From Bacillota bacterium (lineage in GTDB: Bacteria > Bacillota > Negativicutes > DSM-13327): 37,577 nucleotides of DNA. The number at the start of each line of letters is the position of its first letter. Position 1 is the stretch's first letter. The DNA lies in assembly GCA_017889585.1 (NCBI GenBank), contig JAGFZX010000031.1:1-37577 (forward strand). The letters are read 5' to 3'. The notes under the pieces are model-generated. The model was not told the origin of the DNA. It ran no database searches and saw only the letters and a program-made list of their open reading frames with translations. The position numbers were made by a program, and so were the translations under genes. Of the stretch, positions 17,088 through 25,984 are shown piece after piece.

Positions 17088-17094
17088 AATAAAA

Positions 17095-17255
17095 TCAATC
17101 CTTTGCTATTTTTAATGGTCCCGAAATAGTCAAAACAATGAAAAAGGTCATAAATGAGCTTATCGCCATAAAAGCAAATACATAATCCCAGCCAAAGCTG
17201 TCCAATAATAAGTCAGCAATGTACGGTGTTGCCACACCGCCTAACTGTCCCCTGT
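17095..17255 (-). pseudogene. MFS transporter C-terminal relic
   Basis: The minus strand reads GGVATPYIADLLLDSFGWDY, then VFAFMAISSFMTFFIVLTIS and GPLKIAKD with a TGA at 17095. This is the last helix pair of an ACS-type (organic-anion:cation) MFS carrier. Nothing of the preceding ten helices remains. It ends 8 bp upstream of the RraA-like relic, suggesting the two were one operon. Confidence 0.75.
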
Positions 17256-17267
17256 AGTAATAAATCG

Positions 17268-17387
17268 ATGATTATACAAGCTTACCTTAGCGGTATAGAC
17301 TTTTACCTGAAAAAGCCTATCAATGCTTTGGATTTTTCTTCGGTAATAAAGAAGATAGCAAATAGTAAGTTAGAGGAACAAACTTAA
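17268..17387 (+). pseudogene. Response-regulator receiver-domain tail (GlnL/YcbB-like)
   Basis: Forty codons on the plus strand read MIIQAYLSGIDFYLKKPINA, then LDFSSVIKKIANSKLEEQT and a stop. The GIDFYLxKPIN motif, with the conserved Lys-Pro pair, is the end of receiver domains in GlnL/YcbB-like response regulators. The phosphoacceptor half and the output domain are missing. After the stop, KCEGIEQSFSVIKK runs in the same frame and may be a further remnant. Confidence 0.65.
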
Positions 17388-17427
17388 AAATGTGAAGGTA
17401 TCGAACAGAGCTTTAGTGTAATCAAAA

Positions 17428-17471
17428 AATAATGCCGCAATTCCTATAACAACAAGAATTGCGGCATTATT
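17428..17471. terminator. Hairpin, perfect 16-bp arms
   Basis: AATAATGCCGCAATTC pairs perfectly with its complement across a 12-nt loop, with A- and T-rich flanks. It could terminate transcription in either direction between the receiver and YyaL relics. Confidence 0.6.
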
Positions 17472-17579
17472 CGCCGTTATAACTGATACGTTTCACCTTC
17501 ACTAATCTTAAACCAAAATGTAACCGTTGGAAACATGGCAGGAATGGTATGTGCATAATCAATACCAAAAAGTCAGCTA

Positions 17580-17716
17580 TACCCAATAGATAGAAAGACG
17601 GGTCTGTCTTCTTTAGCCTTCTTGAAAGCCGCATCACTCCATGGGAACCAATCCACAGAGTCGTAAGCATGCTGCATAGGATATGGCGACTTTCCTGAGG
17701 CTAATCTATTGGGCAT
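17580..17716 (-). pseudogene. YyaL/DUF255 thioredoxin-domain protein, N-terminal relic
   Basis: From ATG at 17716 the minus strand reads [20 protein letters not shown], then [20 protein letters not shown] and FLSIGYS before a stop. This matches the N-terminus of YyaL-type proteins (NRLxxEKSPYLLQHAxNPVDWxPW..PIFLSIGYSTCHWCHVM). The match ends exactly before the CxxC-containing THWCHVM segment. A short in-frame peptide, DYAHTIPAMFPTVTFWFKIS, follows and may be another fragment. Intact members are over 600 residues long. Confidence 0.8.
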
Positions 17717-17761
17717 ACCTCAGAGTCTTGACAGCCGATCGTTCATTCTTGCTTTCATCCT

Positions 17762-20700
17762 TTATATAAGTTTTGTTAAGCTTTGCCGGATCTCCATTAG
17801 CTGTTCGGATGGAACTCCACCATCTAAGGCTGAGAGTAAACTTAAATAGAAATCATCAGCTTGTTCCGCCATGTGCGAGATTAATTGTTCAAATTCACCC
17901 TCCATGACATTTCCATATAGAGCCTGTATCCTTTTTTGTTCATTCTGTAAATACCTATCTGCAGATGTGTTAAGTACACGATAAATCTCATCACTCATTA
18001 ATTTATTTTCATTTTTCTCAAAAAATGATTTTGGATTTTTAAAATAAGTCATTGCTTTAGAAAACAACCCATACTGAATATCTTTAAAAGCTGCTTCAAA
18101 ATCAATTTGTGCTTTATCCTTATATTCAAAAAAGGAAAAAGATACATCCTGATTCATTTCACGAATCATTTCGAAAAGCGCTATCTGATACTCTGCTGTT
18201 ATTTTTTCCGCAAAACGATCCAATCTTACCGTCGTTGCTCTCATTTCCTGAGCAAATTCGAACCCGAATTCTTCCACAAATTCTTCAAGTGCATGCTGCA
18301 AAGCTTTTTTCAGGTCACGGCCATCATCGCGTAATACGCTAGGATTGAATGATTCTTTAAAGAAATCATTAAACCGAAAGAATACCCTTTGCTTGATATA
18401 ATAAATCAATTCTTCTGTTTCCTGATACAGGCGATTTCTTAAATTTTGTGCTGTCTGCTGCCCAAGAATTGCGTATATAGCCGCTTTCTCTGCTTCCATA
18501 TTTGCCCGCTTTTGCTGTTTAACTGCAGCATCTTCCCTAGTACTATCGATAAGCTTTACTACAAAATGGTAAACACGGCGCAATTCATTTTCAGATGCCG
18601 CAACCGCCAGGTTAGCCAAATCATTGCTAATAAAATGATAAAAAGCTTCCTCAAAGGATGACATGCCTGAAGTAGGAAGGGTTGTCTTCTCCTGGTTCTC
18701 CTTAAGTGCCTTTAAGCTTGACAATGGATATAAATGCGGATTTCTGACTCCATATTTTATGAGTTGCTCATGGACGTATTCAACGACGATTTCCTTTTCT
18801 TCCTCGTTATTAGCCAAATCAATAGCATTTATAATAAAAAACATTTTATCTAATTGAAAGGAATCCTTTACACGCCCCAGCTGAATTAGAAACTCTCGAT
18901 CGGCTTTGGAAAATGCATGATTATAGTAGGTTACAAACAAAATCGCATCCGAATTTTTGATAAAGTCAAAAGCTACTCCTGTATGACGGGCATTGATGGA
19001 ATCTGCCCCTGGAGTATCGACTAAAGTAATTCCTTTACGGGTTAACGGACAATCATAATAAAGATCAATCCATTCGACGAAACAAGATTTTTCTTCCATT
19101 GAAACATACTCACTAAATTCAGTGATCGTTGTTTTGAGTATTGTACCTAGCTGTTCACTAAAAGCAGGGTACCCCCGGGTAAATGCCTGCAAAAAAGCAT
19201 AATTTGTCTTCTCCCCTGTACCCAGCTGGTCCAATTGGCCATTAGACTTTTCTACTTTTGCCTTTGCATCAGCTAAACTTGACCCATGAACATCAAATAT
19301 TTTCAAGGCACGGTTTACATCTTCAAGCATCGCCCCTTCCTCTTTAAGCTTAACGAGAACCGTCCCATGCTCATATGACTCATTGACCGGCTTAATTTTG
19401 TTAATTGCTGCTGTCGTTGGATTTGGCGAAACAGGTAACACCTTTTCTCCGATTAGCGCATTGGCAAAAGAAGATTTACCAGCACTGAATGCTCCGAATA
19501 GGGCAACCGTAAACCCTTTATGATTTAATCGTTCGGCTTTTTCTTCCAGCTCAGCAGTAAGCTTTTTAAAACCCGGCAGGCCCTGAACAAGCTGTGCCGT
19601 CTTTTTTAATTTTTCAGCTGTATCTTTCATCCGGTCTGAGGCTTCAGCGGAGACTGGATTATTTTCTTTTACGATCGGTTTGTTTACCGGACGAGTCGAT
19701 TTTTTCTGTACCTGTTCTACCTGCCCGTTTTTCCCATAAACTACCTCAAATTCCTCTTCTTCTAGATCAAACAAATGAAAACGGTCATCCTCCAGCCCAT
19801 TTGTATCGCTAAGTAGCTTTTCGAGCTTGGCTTGCTCAAGACTTTTGGCTCCTTCATATTTTTTCACCTGCTCCAGTGCGGTAATATACCGCTCTAAGCT
19901 TGCTGATTTTTGGGTTAATCTTGCTTGAATAGCTGTATTTTTGTCCTGCAAAGCACTTAGTATTTCAATCTCAATTTCAGCTAAACTACTTTTAGCCAAA
20001 CTTTTAATCTCATTTGCCACATTATCAGTATAATTGATAACATAATCGCCTGATAAACGAGCCCCCGGTTTTACAGCAGCAGTTAATAATTCCTTAGAAA
20101 AATGCACAGTAAAGCTCTGTATTTTGGCAAGCAGCTCTTTATTTTCCACCCGCTTTACCTTTAAAAACCCTAACAGAAAATCACGAAGATGCCACTCTAC
20201 TTGTGATTTTGTTTTTTCGAGAATCCCCTGATAAAAGAGATTCAATCTGTTTTCTCTCTCAGCTAGAGTTTTTTGTTTGCTAAACAGCCATCCAACCCTA
20301 AATTCACTCTGACAGGATTCAAGGTAGGACTCCGCCAGGGCCCTGGTTTCAAAGGGCATTAAATAGGCATTCTTCATAATTTTATTGACCTCAAGATCAA
20401 ATTCACTTTCTGCCTTTTCCAGCCCCTCACCTAAAGAGTTTTTCTCTTCGATTAGCCTGTTATAGTTACCTGCTAACTCTTCCTGCTCCCCAGCAGATAG
20501 TTCATTTAAGATATCCTTGAAAGGCTCTAGCTCCTGATCATTCTTTTTCTTTGTTACATCCAAGTGGTCTTTAATGATTTTCTGCAGAGAATGAAAAATA
20601 GCTTGAAGGAGCAAACGATCTTTCTCCTTTAACCGCTCTGCCAAAAAAGCCTGCAGCTCTGGAAATTGATTATATTCATGGTCATCTTGTTTTAACGAGG

Positions 20701-21418
20701 TATAAAAAATATCAGCCGGTTTTACTCCCCATAATGAGAATGCGTGAGACACACTTGTTTTAAATTCCGCAAAGGAAAGTTCCTGATTGGAATGCTTATC
20801 CACTTGGTTTATGACAAGATAAACCTCTTTGCCGGCCTCTGTTAATTCTTTGGTAAACATAAAATTTAATTCGGATTGAACATGGTTATAATCCATTACA
20901 TAAAAAATCAAATCAGCAAGGTGTATGGCGGATTCCGTGGCAATACGATGGGCATCATCTGCAGAATCAATACCGGGAGTATCCATAATAACGGTTTGAC
21001 TTGGCAGCTGAGAATCAGAATGGCTAATTTCAATGGCCCGGATTTGGTCTCCATCCTTGCAATAGTTTTTTACCATTTTGTAATCATAGGGAGCCAGATA
21101 TAAACGAGGTTTTTCGTTTTTAAAAAATACCTTTGCATACTCTTCTCCCGCTTTGACTTTTACAAGATTGGCACTGGTTGGAATCGGGCTTGACGGCAGT
21201 AAGTTTTCCCCCACCAAGCGATTAATTATCGTTGATTTTCCTGCAGAAAAATGTCCGCAAAATGCAATGGCAAATTCCTCATTGACTAATTTACCTGCTA
21301 ATTGCTTAACTTTGACCGCATTTTCTTGATCATTGTGTTCTACTAAATATTCATAAGCAGCTAAAAGCTTCCCCTTTAATGATCGAATTGTCACTTGACG
21401 ATTCGCAGTTTGGATCAT
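17762..21418 (-). CDS. dynA: Tandem (double) dynamin-like GTPase, DynA family
   Basis: 1218 residues with two complete dynamin-type GTPase modules in one chain, as in Bacillus DynA (YpbR, ~1190 residues). Module 1: P-loop GHFSAGKS (55-62), switch Thr in PTSANL (81), DTPGIDS (146-152), NQVD (204-207). Module 2: GAFSAGKSS near 640, DTPGADS near 800, NAID near 862. Each is followed by long heptad-rich helical stalks. Family members sit at the inner face of the cell membrane, tether and fuse bilayers in vitro, and help cells tolerate membrane stress or phage in Bacillus. The start ATG (21418) follows AAGGGGAA; a TTG two codons earlier is less likely. The gene stands alone. Confidence 0.94.
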   Translation of the reverse strand: MIQTANRQVTIRSLKGKLLAAYEYLVEHNDQENAVKVKQLAGKLVNEEFAIAFCGHFSAGKSTIINRLVGENLLPSSPIPTSANLVKVKAGEEYAKVFFKNEKPRLYLAPYDYKMVKNYCKDGDQIRAIEISHSDSQLPSQTVIMDTPGIDSADDAHRIATESAIHLADLIFYVMDYNHVQSELNFMFTKELTEAGKEVYLVINQVDKHSNQELSFAEFKTSVSHAFSLWGVKPADIFYTSLKQDDHEYNQFPELQAFLAERLKEKDRLLLQAIFHSLQKIIKDHLDVTKKKNDQELEPFKDILNELSAGEQEELAGNYNRLIEEKNSLGEGLEKAESEFDLEVNKIMKNAYLMPFETRALAESYLESCQSEFRVGWLFSKQKTLAERENRLNLFYQGILEKTKSQVEWHLRDFLLGFLKVKRVENKELLAKIQSFTVHFSKELLTAAVKPGARLSGDYVINYTDNVANEIKSLAKSSLAEIEIEILSALQDKNTAIQARLTQKSASLERYITALEQVKKYEGAKSLEQAKLEKLLSDTNGLEDDRFHLFDLEEEEFEVVYGKNGQVEQVQKKSTRPVNKPIVKENNPVSAEASDRMKDTAEKLKKTAQLVQGLPGFKKLTAELEEKAERLNHKGFTVALFGAFSAGKSSFANALIGEKVLPVSPNPTTAAINKIKPVNESYEHGTVLVKLKEEGAMLEDVNRALKIFDVHGSSLADAKAKVEKSNGQLDQLGTGEKTNYAFLQAFTRGYPAFSEQLGTILKTTITEFSEYVSMEEKSCFVEWIDLYYDCPLTRKGITLVDTPGADSINARHTGVAFDFIKNSDAILFVTYYNHAFSKADREFLIQLGRVKDSFQLDKMFFIINAIDLANNEEEKEIVVEYVHEQLIKYGVRNPHLYPLSSLKALKENQEKTTLPTSGMSSFEEAFYHFISNDLANLAVAASENELRRVYHFVVKLIDSTREDAAVKQQKRANMEAEKAAIYAILGQQTAQNLRNRLYQETEELIYYIKQRVFFRFNDFFKESFNPSVLRDDGRDLKKALQHALEEFVEEFGFEFAQEMRATTVRLDRFAEKITAEYQIALFEMIREMNQDVSFSFFEYKDKAQIDFEAAFKDIQYGLFSKAMTYFKNPKSFFEKNENKLMSDEIYRVLNTSADRYLQNEQKRIQALYGNVMEGEFEQLISHMAEQADDFYLSLLSALDGGVPSEQLMEIRQSLTKLI

Positions 21419-21539
21419 AAACAAATTCCCCTTATAACAAACTTTATAATACGTTATATTTTATACGATACAACGACTAATGGGCAACGTTATTTTCTCC
21501 ACTACACGCAGTGTCATACATTAATTATAAAAATCAAGA

Positions 21540-21572
21540 TCAGGAAACTCGCGAATTTCGCGGGTTTCCTGA
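21540..21572. terminator. Hairpin upstream of dynA
   Basis: TCAGGAAAC-t-CGCGAA pairs with its complement with a one-base mismatch and a tiny loop. There is no T-run directly after it on either strand, so it may be a structured intergenic element rather than a terminator. Confidence 0.4.
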
Positions 21573-21783
21573 TGATATACAATGTAAAACTTTCATAGAA
21601 AATGTTACTTTTATGGACATGCTACTAATGACATCTAATAGACTATCTTAAAAACCGCCGATCAACAGGTTACCTATCAGTCACTAGCACTATCCTTTTC
21701 CCTTATCTATCATACTTTTACAGGAAATCCCCCCTTACTTTCGCGTATTAATATAGTTTCGTATAGGGATGCCAACACCTCTA

Positions 21784-21815
21784 TAAAAAATATCGCCTAA
21801 ACATAAGTCTAGGCG
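21784..21815 (-). terminator. Rho-independent terminator after moaE-like gene
   Basis: On the minus strand CGCCTAGAC, a short loop and its near complement TTTAGGCG are followed by a T-rich tract. The stem and loop are nearly identical to those at 22507-22532. Confidence 0.7.
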
Positions 21816-21925
21816 AACATAAAACACACAATCCACATGTCTTTTGAAGTAAAGATTATATCATAGCTTTAATTTTTGCACCAGAATCTCATTTTGTCTG
21901 TCTCCCTGACAAAATCCAATGCAGT

Positions 21926-22336
21926 TTACTGCTTTTTTTCAATTTCCGTAACACACTCGTTTTTAATCTTGCCAACCAGGAATTGTAATGCATCGATAAC
22001 ATGCGGCCTGATATCACCGCCAATCAGTACATACATTATATCATCGCCTAGGTTAAGCTGGCCTTCATTCAGCCAAACCTTAACATAGAAAATGCCTTCC
22101 ATTTTATAGGTTTCAGCAATCACTGCATCAACTTTTACGGCATCATACGCAAATTCCATTCCCTTTACCAGCGAGCCGTCATCAAGCCCCTGGCGAACCT
22201 GGGCTTTAGGTGTCTGGCGAACAACGCCATTATGAACCAAAAACATGCCTTCTTGTAAGGCCGATGGATGAGCTTTTGCTTCTTTGAGCCACTCATCAAC
22301 AGATGGTGATACTTTTTTTATTTTCTCATTTGTCAT
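21926..22336 (-). CDS. MoaE-like protein (molybdopterin synthase large subunit family, divergent)
   Basis: 136 residues. The central segment FLVHNGVVRQTPKAQVR, the AYDAVKVDAVIAETYKMEG helix, the strand YVKVWLNEGQLNLGDDIMYV, and the terminal helix PHVIDALQFLVGKIKN follow the order of MoaE. MoaE makes molybdopterin by inserting sulfur from MoaD. The usual catalytic C-terminal KK-E motif (PIWKKE in classical MoaE) is not recognisable; the protein ends TEIEKKQ. A MoaD partner is not present. It may be a MoaE paralogue with another role in Mo-cofactor handling; a Mo enzyme is encoded 8 kb away. The start ATG (22336) follows GAGGAG. Confidence 0.6.
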   Translation of the reverse strand: MTNEKIKKVSPSVDEWLKEAKAHPSALQEGMFLVHNGVVRQTPKAQVRQGLDDGSLVKGMEFAYDAVKVDAVIAETYKMEGIFYVKVWLNEGQLNLGDDIMYVLIGGDIRPHVIDALQFLVGKIKNECVTEIEKKQ

Positions 22337-22506
22337 AAGATAACACGCTCCTCATTTATTAATATATATATTGGGAGGAAAACATATATTGATGTACAAA
22401 CACAAACGATTCCCCAACGAACTTGTTTTTCTAATACTTCTATAAAAATACATACAATCCTTTATCATTTCTATATTTTCATGTAAAAGTACCGCCCCCC
22501 TAGCGC

Positions 22507-22532
22507 AAAAAAGCCCAGACATAAGTCTAGGC
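22507..22532 (-). terminator. Rho-independent terminator after MBL-fold gene
   Basis: GCCTAGAC-TTAT-GTCTGGGC followed by TTTTTT on the minus strand; the stem matches the terminator at 21784-21815. Confidence 0.75.
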
Positions 22533-22600
22533 GAACATAAAACAGTTCTGGTGTAAATATTTTAGAAAGTCAAAATGCACTGGATCTATCACCAGAATAT

Positions 22601-22646
22601 CAAGCGACCATACCCATAATTTTATTTATAAATTGAACCTCCTTTT
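22601..22646. repeat. Degenerate intergenic repeat related to 13010-13050
   Basis: CATACCCATAATTTTATTTA and the following ATAAATTGAACCT resemble GATACCCATAACTTTATTAA and its continuation at 13023-13052. It lies in the 3' flank of the MBL-fold gene. Confidence 0.4.
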
Positions 22647-22666
22647 ACAATATTTTCGTTTTTTGT

Positions 22667-23491
22667 TTATAGTATTAATTGACTGCCAGTTGCTAAATAT
22701 TGAATTTTTTCTCCCATAATTTCTTTCATTTTTTTATAGGGTTCAATTCCTGTACAATGGCAGGTATAGTATTTTGAATCTGTATTCTTAAGGTATTCAC
22801 CTATTTGGCTGACTAATAAGGGATCTTCACACGTATTTGCTGCACGATTATATAAATGGAAACCACCAATAACATGGCTTATTGAACCATTATTTGCAAT
22901 ATTAAGATGGTCTATTATGTTCACTATTCCATTATGGGCACACCCAGCTACCAACAATGTTTTACTATCCTCTTTGATAATCAGGTTCTGCTCATGAGCA
23001 AAATCGTCCTGCACCATTGAACTACTAAGCTCCATAAATAGATCTTGATTACCTAATGAAGCAAGCCGCCTGCCTTTAATGCTTGAAAACAATTCAAGTT
23101 CATCATCAATAATAATATTATCATCAACAAAAATAAAACGTTCATTAGGCAATAACCCTTCGTCCAAGCCAATATACGCTTTATCTCCGCCTCGTATATT
23201 CGCGTAGTGCTTATCAAATGCTTTTTGATTCAAGTATATTTTTGCTTTGGAATTTACATTCAGAAAAGCCTTAAGTCCTCCTCCATGATCATAATGCCCA
23301 TGAGAGATTACAACCAGATCAACCTTTGAAAGATCAACATTCATCTTTTTTGCATTTTCTACAAACAGTGCGCTTGCTCCCAAATCAAACAGGAGCTTAT
23401 GTTTCTTTGTCTCAATATGTAAACAAAGTCCATGTTCACTATTAAATTCCTCAGAAGTTGATGTATTTTCCACCAAAGTTTTTATTATCAT
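22667..23491 (-). CDS. Metallo-beta-lactamase-fold hydrolase (methanopterin beta-RFAP synthase-like)
   Basis: 274 residues. The zinc-binding signature HGHYDHGGG lies at 64-72, with further ligands in VAGCAHNGIVNII (about 200) and GGFHLY (about 226); the end is TGSQLIL. This arrangement matches the MBL subgroup annotated as 7,8-dihydropterin-6-yl-methyl-4-(beta-D-ribofuranosyl)aminobenzene 5'-phosphate synthase-like, common in anaerobes that do not make methanopterin. The true substrate is therefore unknown. ATG at 23491 is preferred over the GTG at 23500 because AAAGGTG lies 7 nt upstream. It ends at a clear terminator and is probably a single-gene unit. Confidence 0.9.
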   Translation of the reverse strand: MIIKTLVENTSTSEEFNSEHGLCLHIETKKHKLLFDLGASALFVENAKKMNVDLSKVDLVVISHGHYDHGGGLKAFLNVNSKAKIYLNQKAFDKHYANIRGGDKAYIGLDEGLLPNERFIFVDDNIIIDDELELFSSIKGRRLASLGNQDLFMELSSSMVQDDFAHEQNLIIKEDSKTLLVAGCAHNGIVNIIDHLNIANNGSISHVIGGFHLYNRAANTCEDPLLVSQIGEYLKNTDSKYYTCHCTGIEPYKKMKEIMGEKIQYLATGSQLIL

Positions 23492-23673
23492 ACATTTCAC
23501 CTTTAACCTTCATTAAATTATATTGATTGTCTTATCAAAAACATCTTTTGCGGCACATCCTGCTGCAAACTCCATATCAAACCGAAGTCTGAGCAAATAT
23601 AAAGTACGACACGTATGGAATTACCCATAGATTCGCAAACCCTCTGAAATCAAGATATTTACGTTGTGTCAAC

Positions 23674-23730
23674 GCCACACACTCAACAGAAACAAGGGAA
23701 CTGACATATTGTTTCTGTTGAGTGTGTGGC
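23674..23730. repeat. Long perfect hairpin, 22-bp arms
   Basis: GCCACACACTCAACAGAAAC plus AA pairs perfectly with its complement across a 13-nt loop. It starts 8 bp after the ridA stop, so it may terminate ridA, but no T-run follows on the minus strand. Confidence 0.65.
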
Positions 23731-23737
23731 CTGTCAC

Positions 23738-24118
23738 TTACTTCTTCATTGCAATCATTTCGATTTCAACTCGAGCGCCAAGTGGTAATGATGCAACACC
23801 AATTGTTGTACGCGCAGGATAGGGAGCTTCGAATTGATTAGAATATACTGCATTCATTGCAGCAAAGTCACCCATATCGGTTAGAAATACATTAACTTTA
23901 ATAACATGATCTGGCGTTAATTCGGCAGCAGTCAAAACATTGAATAGATTTTTAAAGCATTGTTCTGTTTGATGAATAATATCACCTTCCACAAGTTTGC
24001 CGGTTACGGAATCAATAGGAGTTTGTCCTGACAAGTAAATTATCTCACCACATTCAACCGCATGGGAATAGGGGCCCACTGAAATGGCTCCCTCAGCACT
24101 AAAAGCTTTTCTTTGCAT
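23738..24118 (-). CDS. ridA: RidA family reactive-intermediate deaminase
   Basis: 126 residues, the normal length for RidA/YjgF. Signature stretches are VGPYSHAVECGEIIYLSGQ near the N-terminus and YPARTTIGVASLPLGARVEI near the C-terminus; the arginine in ARTTIGV is the residue that binds the substrate carboxylate. RidA hydrolyses 2-aminoacrylate and related imines released by PLP enzymes to keto acids and ammonia. ATG at 24118 is chosen because AAAGGGAG lies 7 nt upstream. A serine dehydratase is encoded elsewhere in the window but is the iron-sulfur type, which does not release free aminoacrylate from PLP. The neighbouring AEC transporter may share its amino/keto-acid substrate field, but a terminator-like hairpin separates them. 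Confidence 0.94.
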   Translation of the reverse strand: MQRKAFSAEGAISVGPYSHAVECGEIIYLSGQTPIDSVTGKLVEGDIIHQTEQCFKNLFNVLTAAELTPDHVIKVNVFLTDMGDFAAMNAVYSNQFEAPYPARTTIGVASLPLGARVEIEMIAMKK

Positions 24119-24633
24119 AATATCACTCCCTTTAACCATATCATTACATCCTCACCGCTAATTGCTAATCTTCAATAGTTTTAAATCTTCTTTTATAATT
24201 TTATAAAATTCCATAAAAAGTAAAAATATCCTGTGAAATTAATATATAATTTCACAAAAGTTTTTCTTTATTATAAATTCTACGTTTCTCCCCGACTAAT
24301 CTTTGTCACGATGACAAGATTCGACTTTAACTCTTTTTATTTAATAAAGCGCTAAACTGTAGATGTGCATATTATTACAAAAGCAAACGAGTTCTTTGGC
24401 ATTCGGCAAAAGACTCGTTTCAGTCACAAAATTTGTGGTTTTACCCATATAATGTCCCTTATTAGAACCATTTATTGTCGCCACTAGATGACGGAAGCCG
24501 TAAAAATTCTGATTTCTCCATTTTTGGTGTCTTTCATATTTAAAGCATAAAGTGTCGCGGAGTCATTTTGTGAATCATAAATTCTCGCAGAGTATTTCAC
24601 CAAAAGTAGCGTATCTAATATGTTGCCAGTAAA
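24119..24633. other. Intergenic region, no gene seen
   Basis: AT-rich DNA with a terminator-like hairpin at 24385-24420 and the presumed ridA promoter region. No reading frame of note. Confidence 0.5.
24385..24420 (-). terminator. Terminator after AEC transporter
   Basis: AAACGAGT and ACTCGTTT form the base of an imperfect stem (CTTTGGC/GCAAAAG above it). On the minus strand it is followed by GCTTTTGT. Confidence 0.55.
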
Positions 24634-25575
24634 CTAATAGCCTGTAAGATAAGCAACCAGTGGCAATGTAACTAAGCAAAAAATTGTCGTAATCAAGATA
24701 GCACCGACTGCGCAGTCTTCGTCTGAATCATTCGTCCGAGCAAACATTGCAATCGCTGCCATACTTGGCATTCCTGTGAGTGTAGTAATAAATATAATAA
24801 TTTCCGGTTGGAAATTAAAAAAACGCAGTATTGAGAATATAAGCAGAGGAATAGCTATCATTTTAACAACAATAATTGCGTAGTATTCTATTCTTGTTAA
24901 AAATTTCCCTACATTGCAAAAATAAAAGGTACCGCCAATGTAAATAAGCGATAATGGTGTTGTCATATCACCAACAGCTCCAAGGGCTTTATTCAACGTA
25001 ACAGGCAACTTCCATTCCATCAGAATAAAAAGAATTGCCAAAAAAATACTCAGTATTGCAGGATTAAATATGTTTTTGAGATTTGCCGTTAAAGAACTAT
25101 GCTCCAGCTTTTCTTCCGGTAAAGTCAGATGGAAACCGATGGTCCAAAGCATTACCATATCAACAATGGTAAAAAGCGCCATGTAAAGCATTCCACGTTC
25201 CGGCAAAATACCGAGAATCAGCGGAATCCCGATAAAGCCAACATTACCGAACATTGTTGAAGCATGAAAAACCCGTCCGTAATTTCCATTTAAAGAAAAT
25301 ATTCGTTTAAGCACGAAACCAGTAAAAAAAAGCACTCCATACATGAGAACCGTTGACAAAATAACTTCTGTAAAACAAAATAGCATATCGGCGCGAGTTG
25401 TACCATTAATTGATTTTTGAAAAATCATAACCGGAAGAATTAACCGCATAATCAGCTTTGACAAATCACCCAGGTAAATTTCATTTAAAGCTTTTGTTTT
25501 TATTGCAAAAATTCCCAGCAAAATCATCACGGTGAATACTTCCAATTGAGTAAGTACAAGATAAAATGATTCCAT
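24634..25575 (-). CDS. AEC (auxin efflux carrier) family transporter
   Basis: 313 residues and about ten helices. The typical N-terminus LGIFAIKTKALNEIYLGDLSK is followed by LILPVMIFQKSI, the central ASTMFGNVGFIGIPLILGIL (about 107-126) and the C-terminal TLTGMPSMAAIAMFA. This is the pattern of bacterial AEC carriers such as MleP/MdcF, which move organic acids. The substrate is unknown. A ribosome site AAAGGAG precedes ATG 25575. It appears to be a single-gene unit with terminators on both sides. Confidence 0.92.
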   Translation of the reverse strand: MESFYLVLTQLEVFTVMILLGIFAIKTKALNEIYLGDLSKLIMRLILPVMIFQKSINGTTRADMLFCFTEVILSTVLMYGVLFFTGFVLKRIFSLNGNYGRVFHASTMFGNVGFIGIPLILGILPERGMLYMALFTIVDMVMLWTIGFHLTLPEEKLEHSSLTANLKNIFNPAILSIFLAILFILMEWKLPVTLNKALGAVGDMTTPLSLIYIGGTFYFCNVGKFLTRIEYYAIIVVKMIAIPLLIFSILRFFNFQPEIIIFITTLTGMPSMAAIAMFARTNDSDEDCAVGAILITTIFCLVTLPLVAYLTGY

Positions 25576-25984
25576 AAACTTCTCCTTTATAAAGATAAAT
25601 TAGTCTATTAGGGCCTTTTATTATTGGGCTAATTATGTTATTTTTGACAGAAGTTTGAAAATACCTTTCTTAGCACAAAAAAATAAGCACTAAGCTTGCT
25701 TTATGCTTAGTGCTTATACCCTAAATTAATATTATATGCAAACTCTCATATTTTATGCATGCCATTTCTGAAAGTATAACTTGTTGCATAACAAAATGAG
25801 CCATTAAATATCGTTTAAGACACTTTATGCTTCAAGTCACAAATTTTTGTACCTACAACCCCACCTATCGAGTAGGTCAATGAACTGTCACCTGACTCAT
25901 ACTCAGCTCACAATTTATAGTTCCAATTTCATTCTCAAAGAGTTAAGCCACTTTAAACATCAATGTTTTCTACGTAACTAATTA
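25576..25984. other. Intergenic region with terminator
   Basis: No gene seen. A strong terminator for the signalling gene lies at 25677-25716. The rest is AT-rich DNA without visible repeats. Confidence 0.5.
25677..25716 (-). terminator. Rho-independent terminator after PAS-GGDEF-EAL gene
   Basis: On the minus strand TAAGCACTAAGC, a 9-nt loop and its perfect complement are followed by TTTTTTT. Confidence 0.85.

Noticed and set aside
17467..17670. 67-codon minus-strand frame
   Set aside because: It is an out-of-frame reading of the YyaL relic, which is recognisable in another frame.
18107..21103. Plus-strand frames within the dynamin gene
   Set aside because: Antisense shadows of a continuous, well-conserved 1218-residue protein.
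21540..21830. Clustered short hairpins between dynA and moaE-like gene considered as a CRISPR-like array
   Set aside because: There are no regularly spaced direct repeats; they are separate terminator-type stems.
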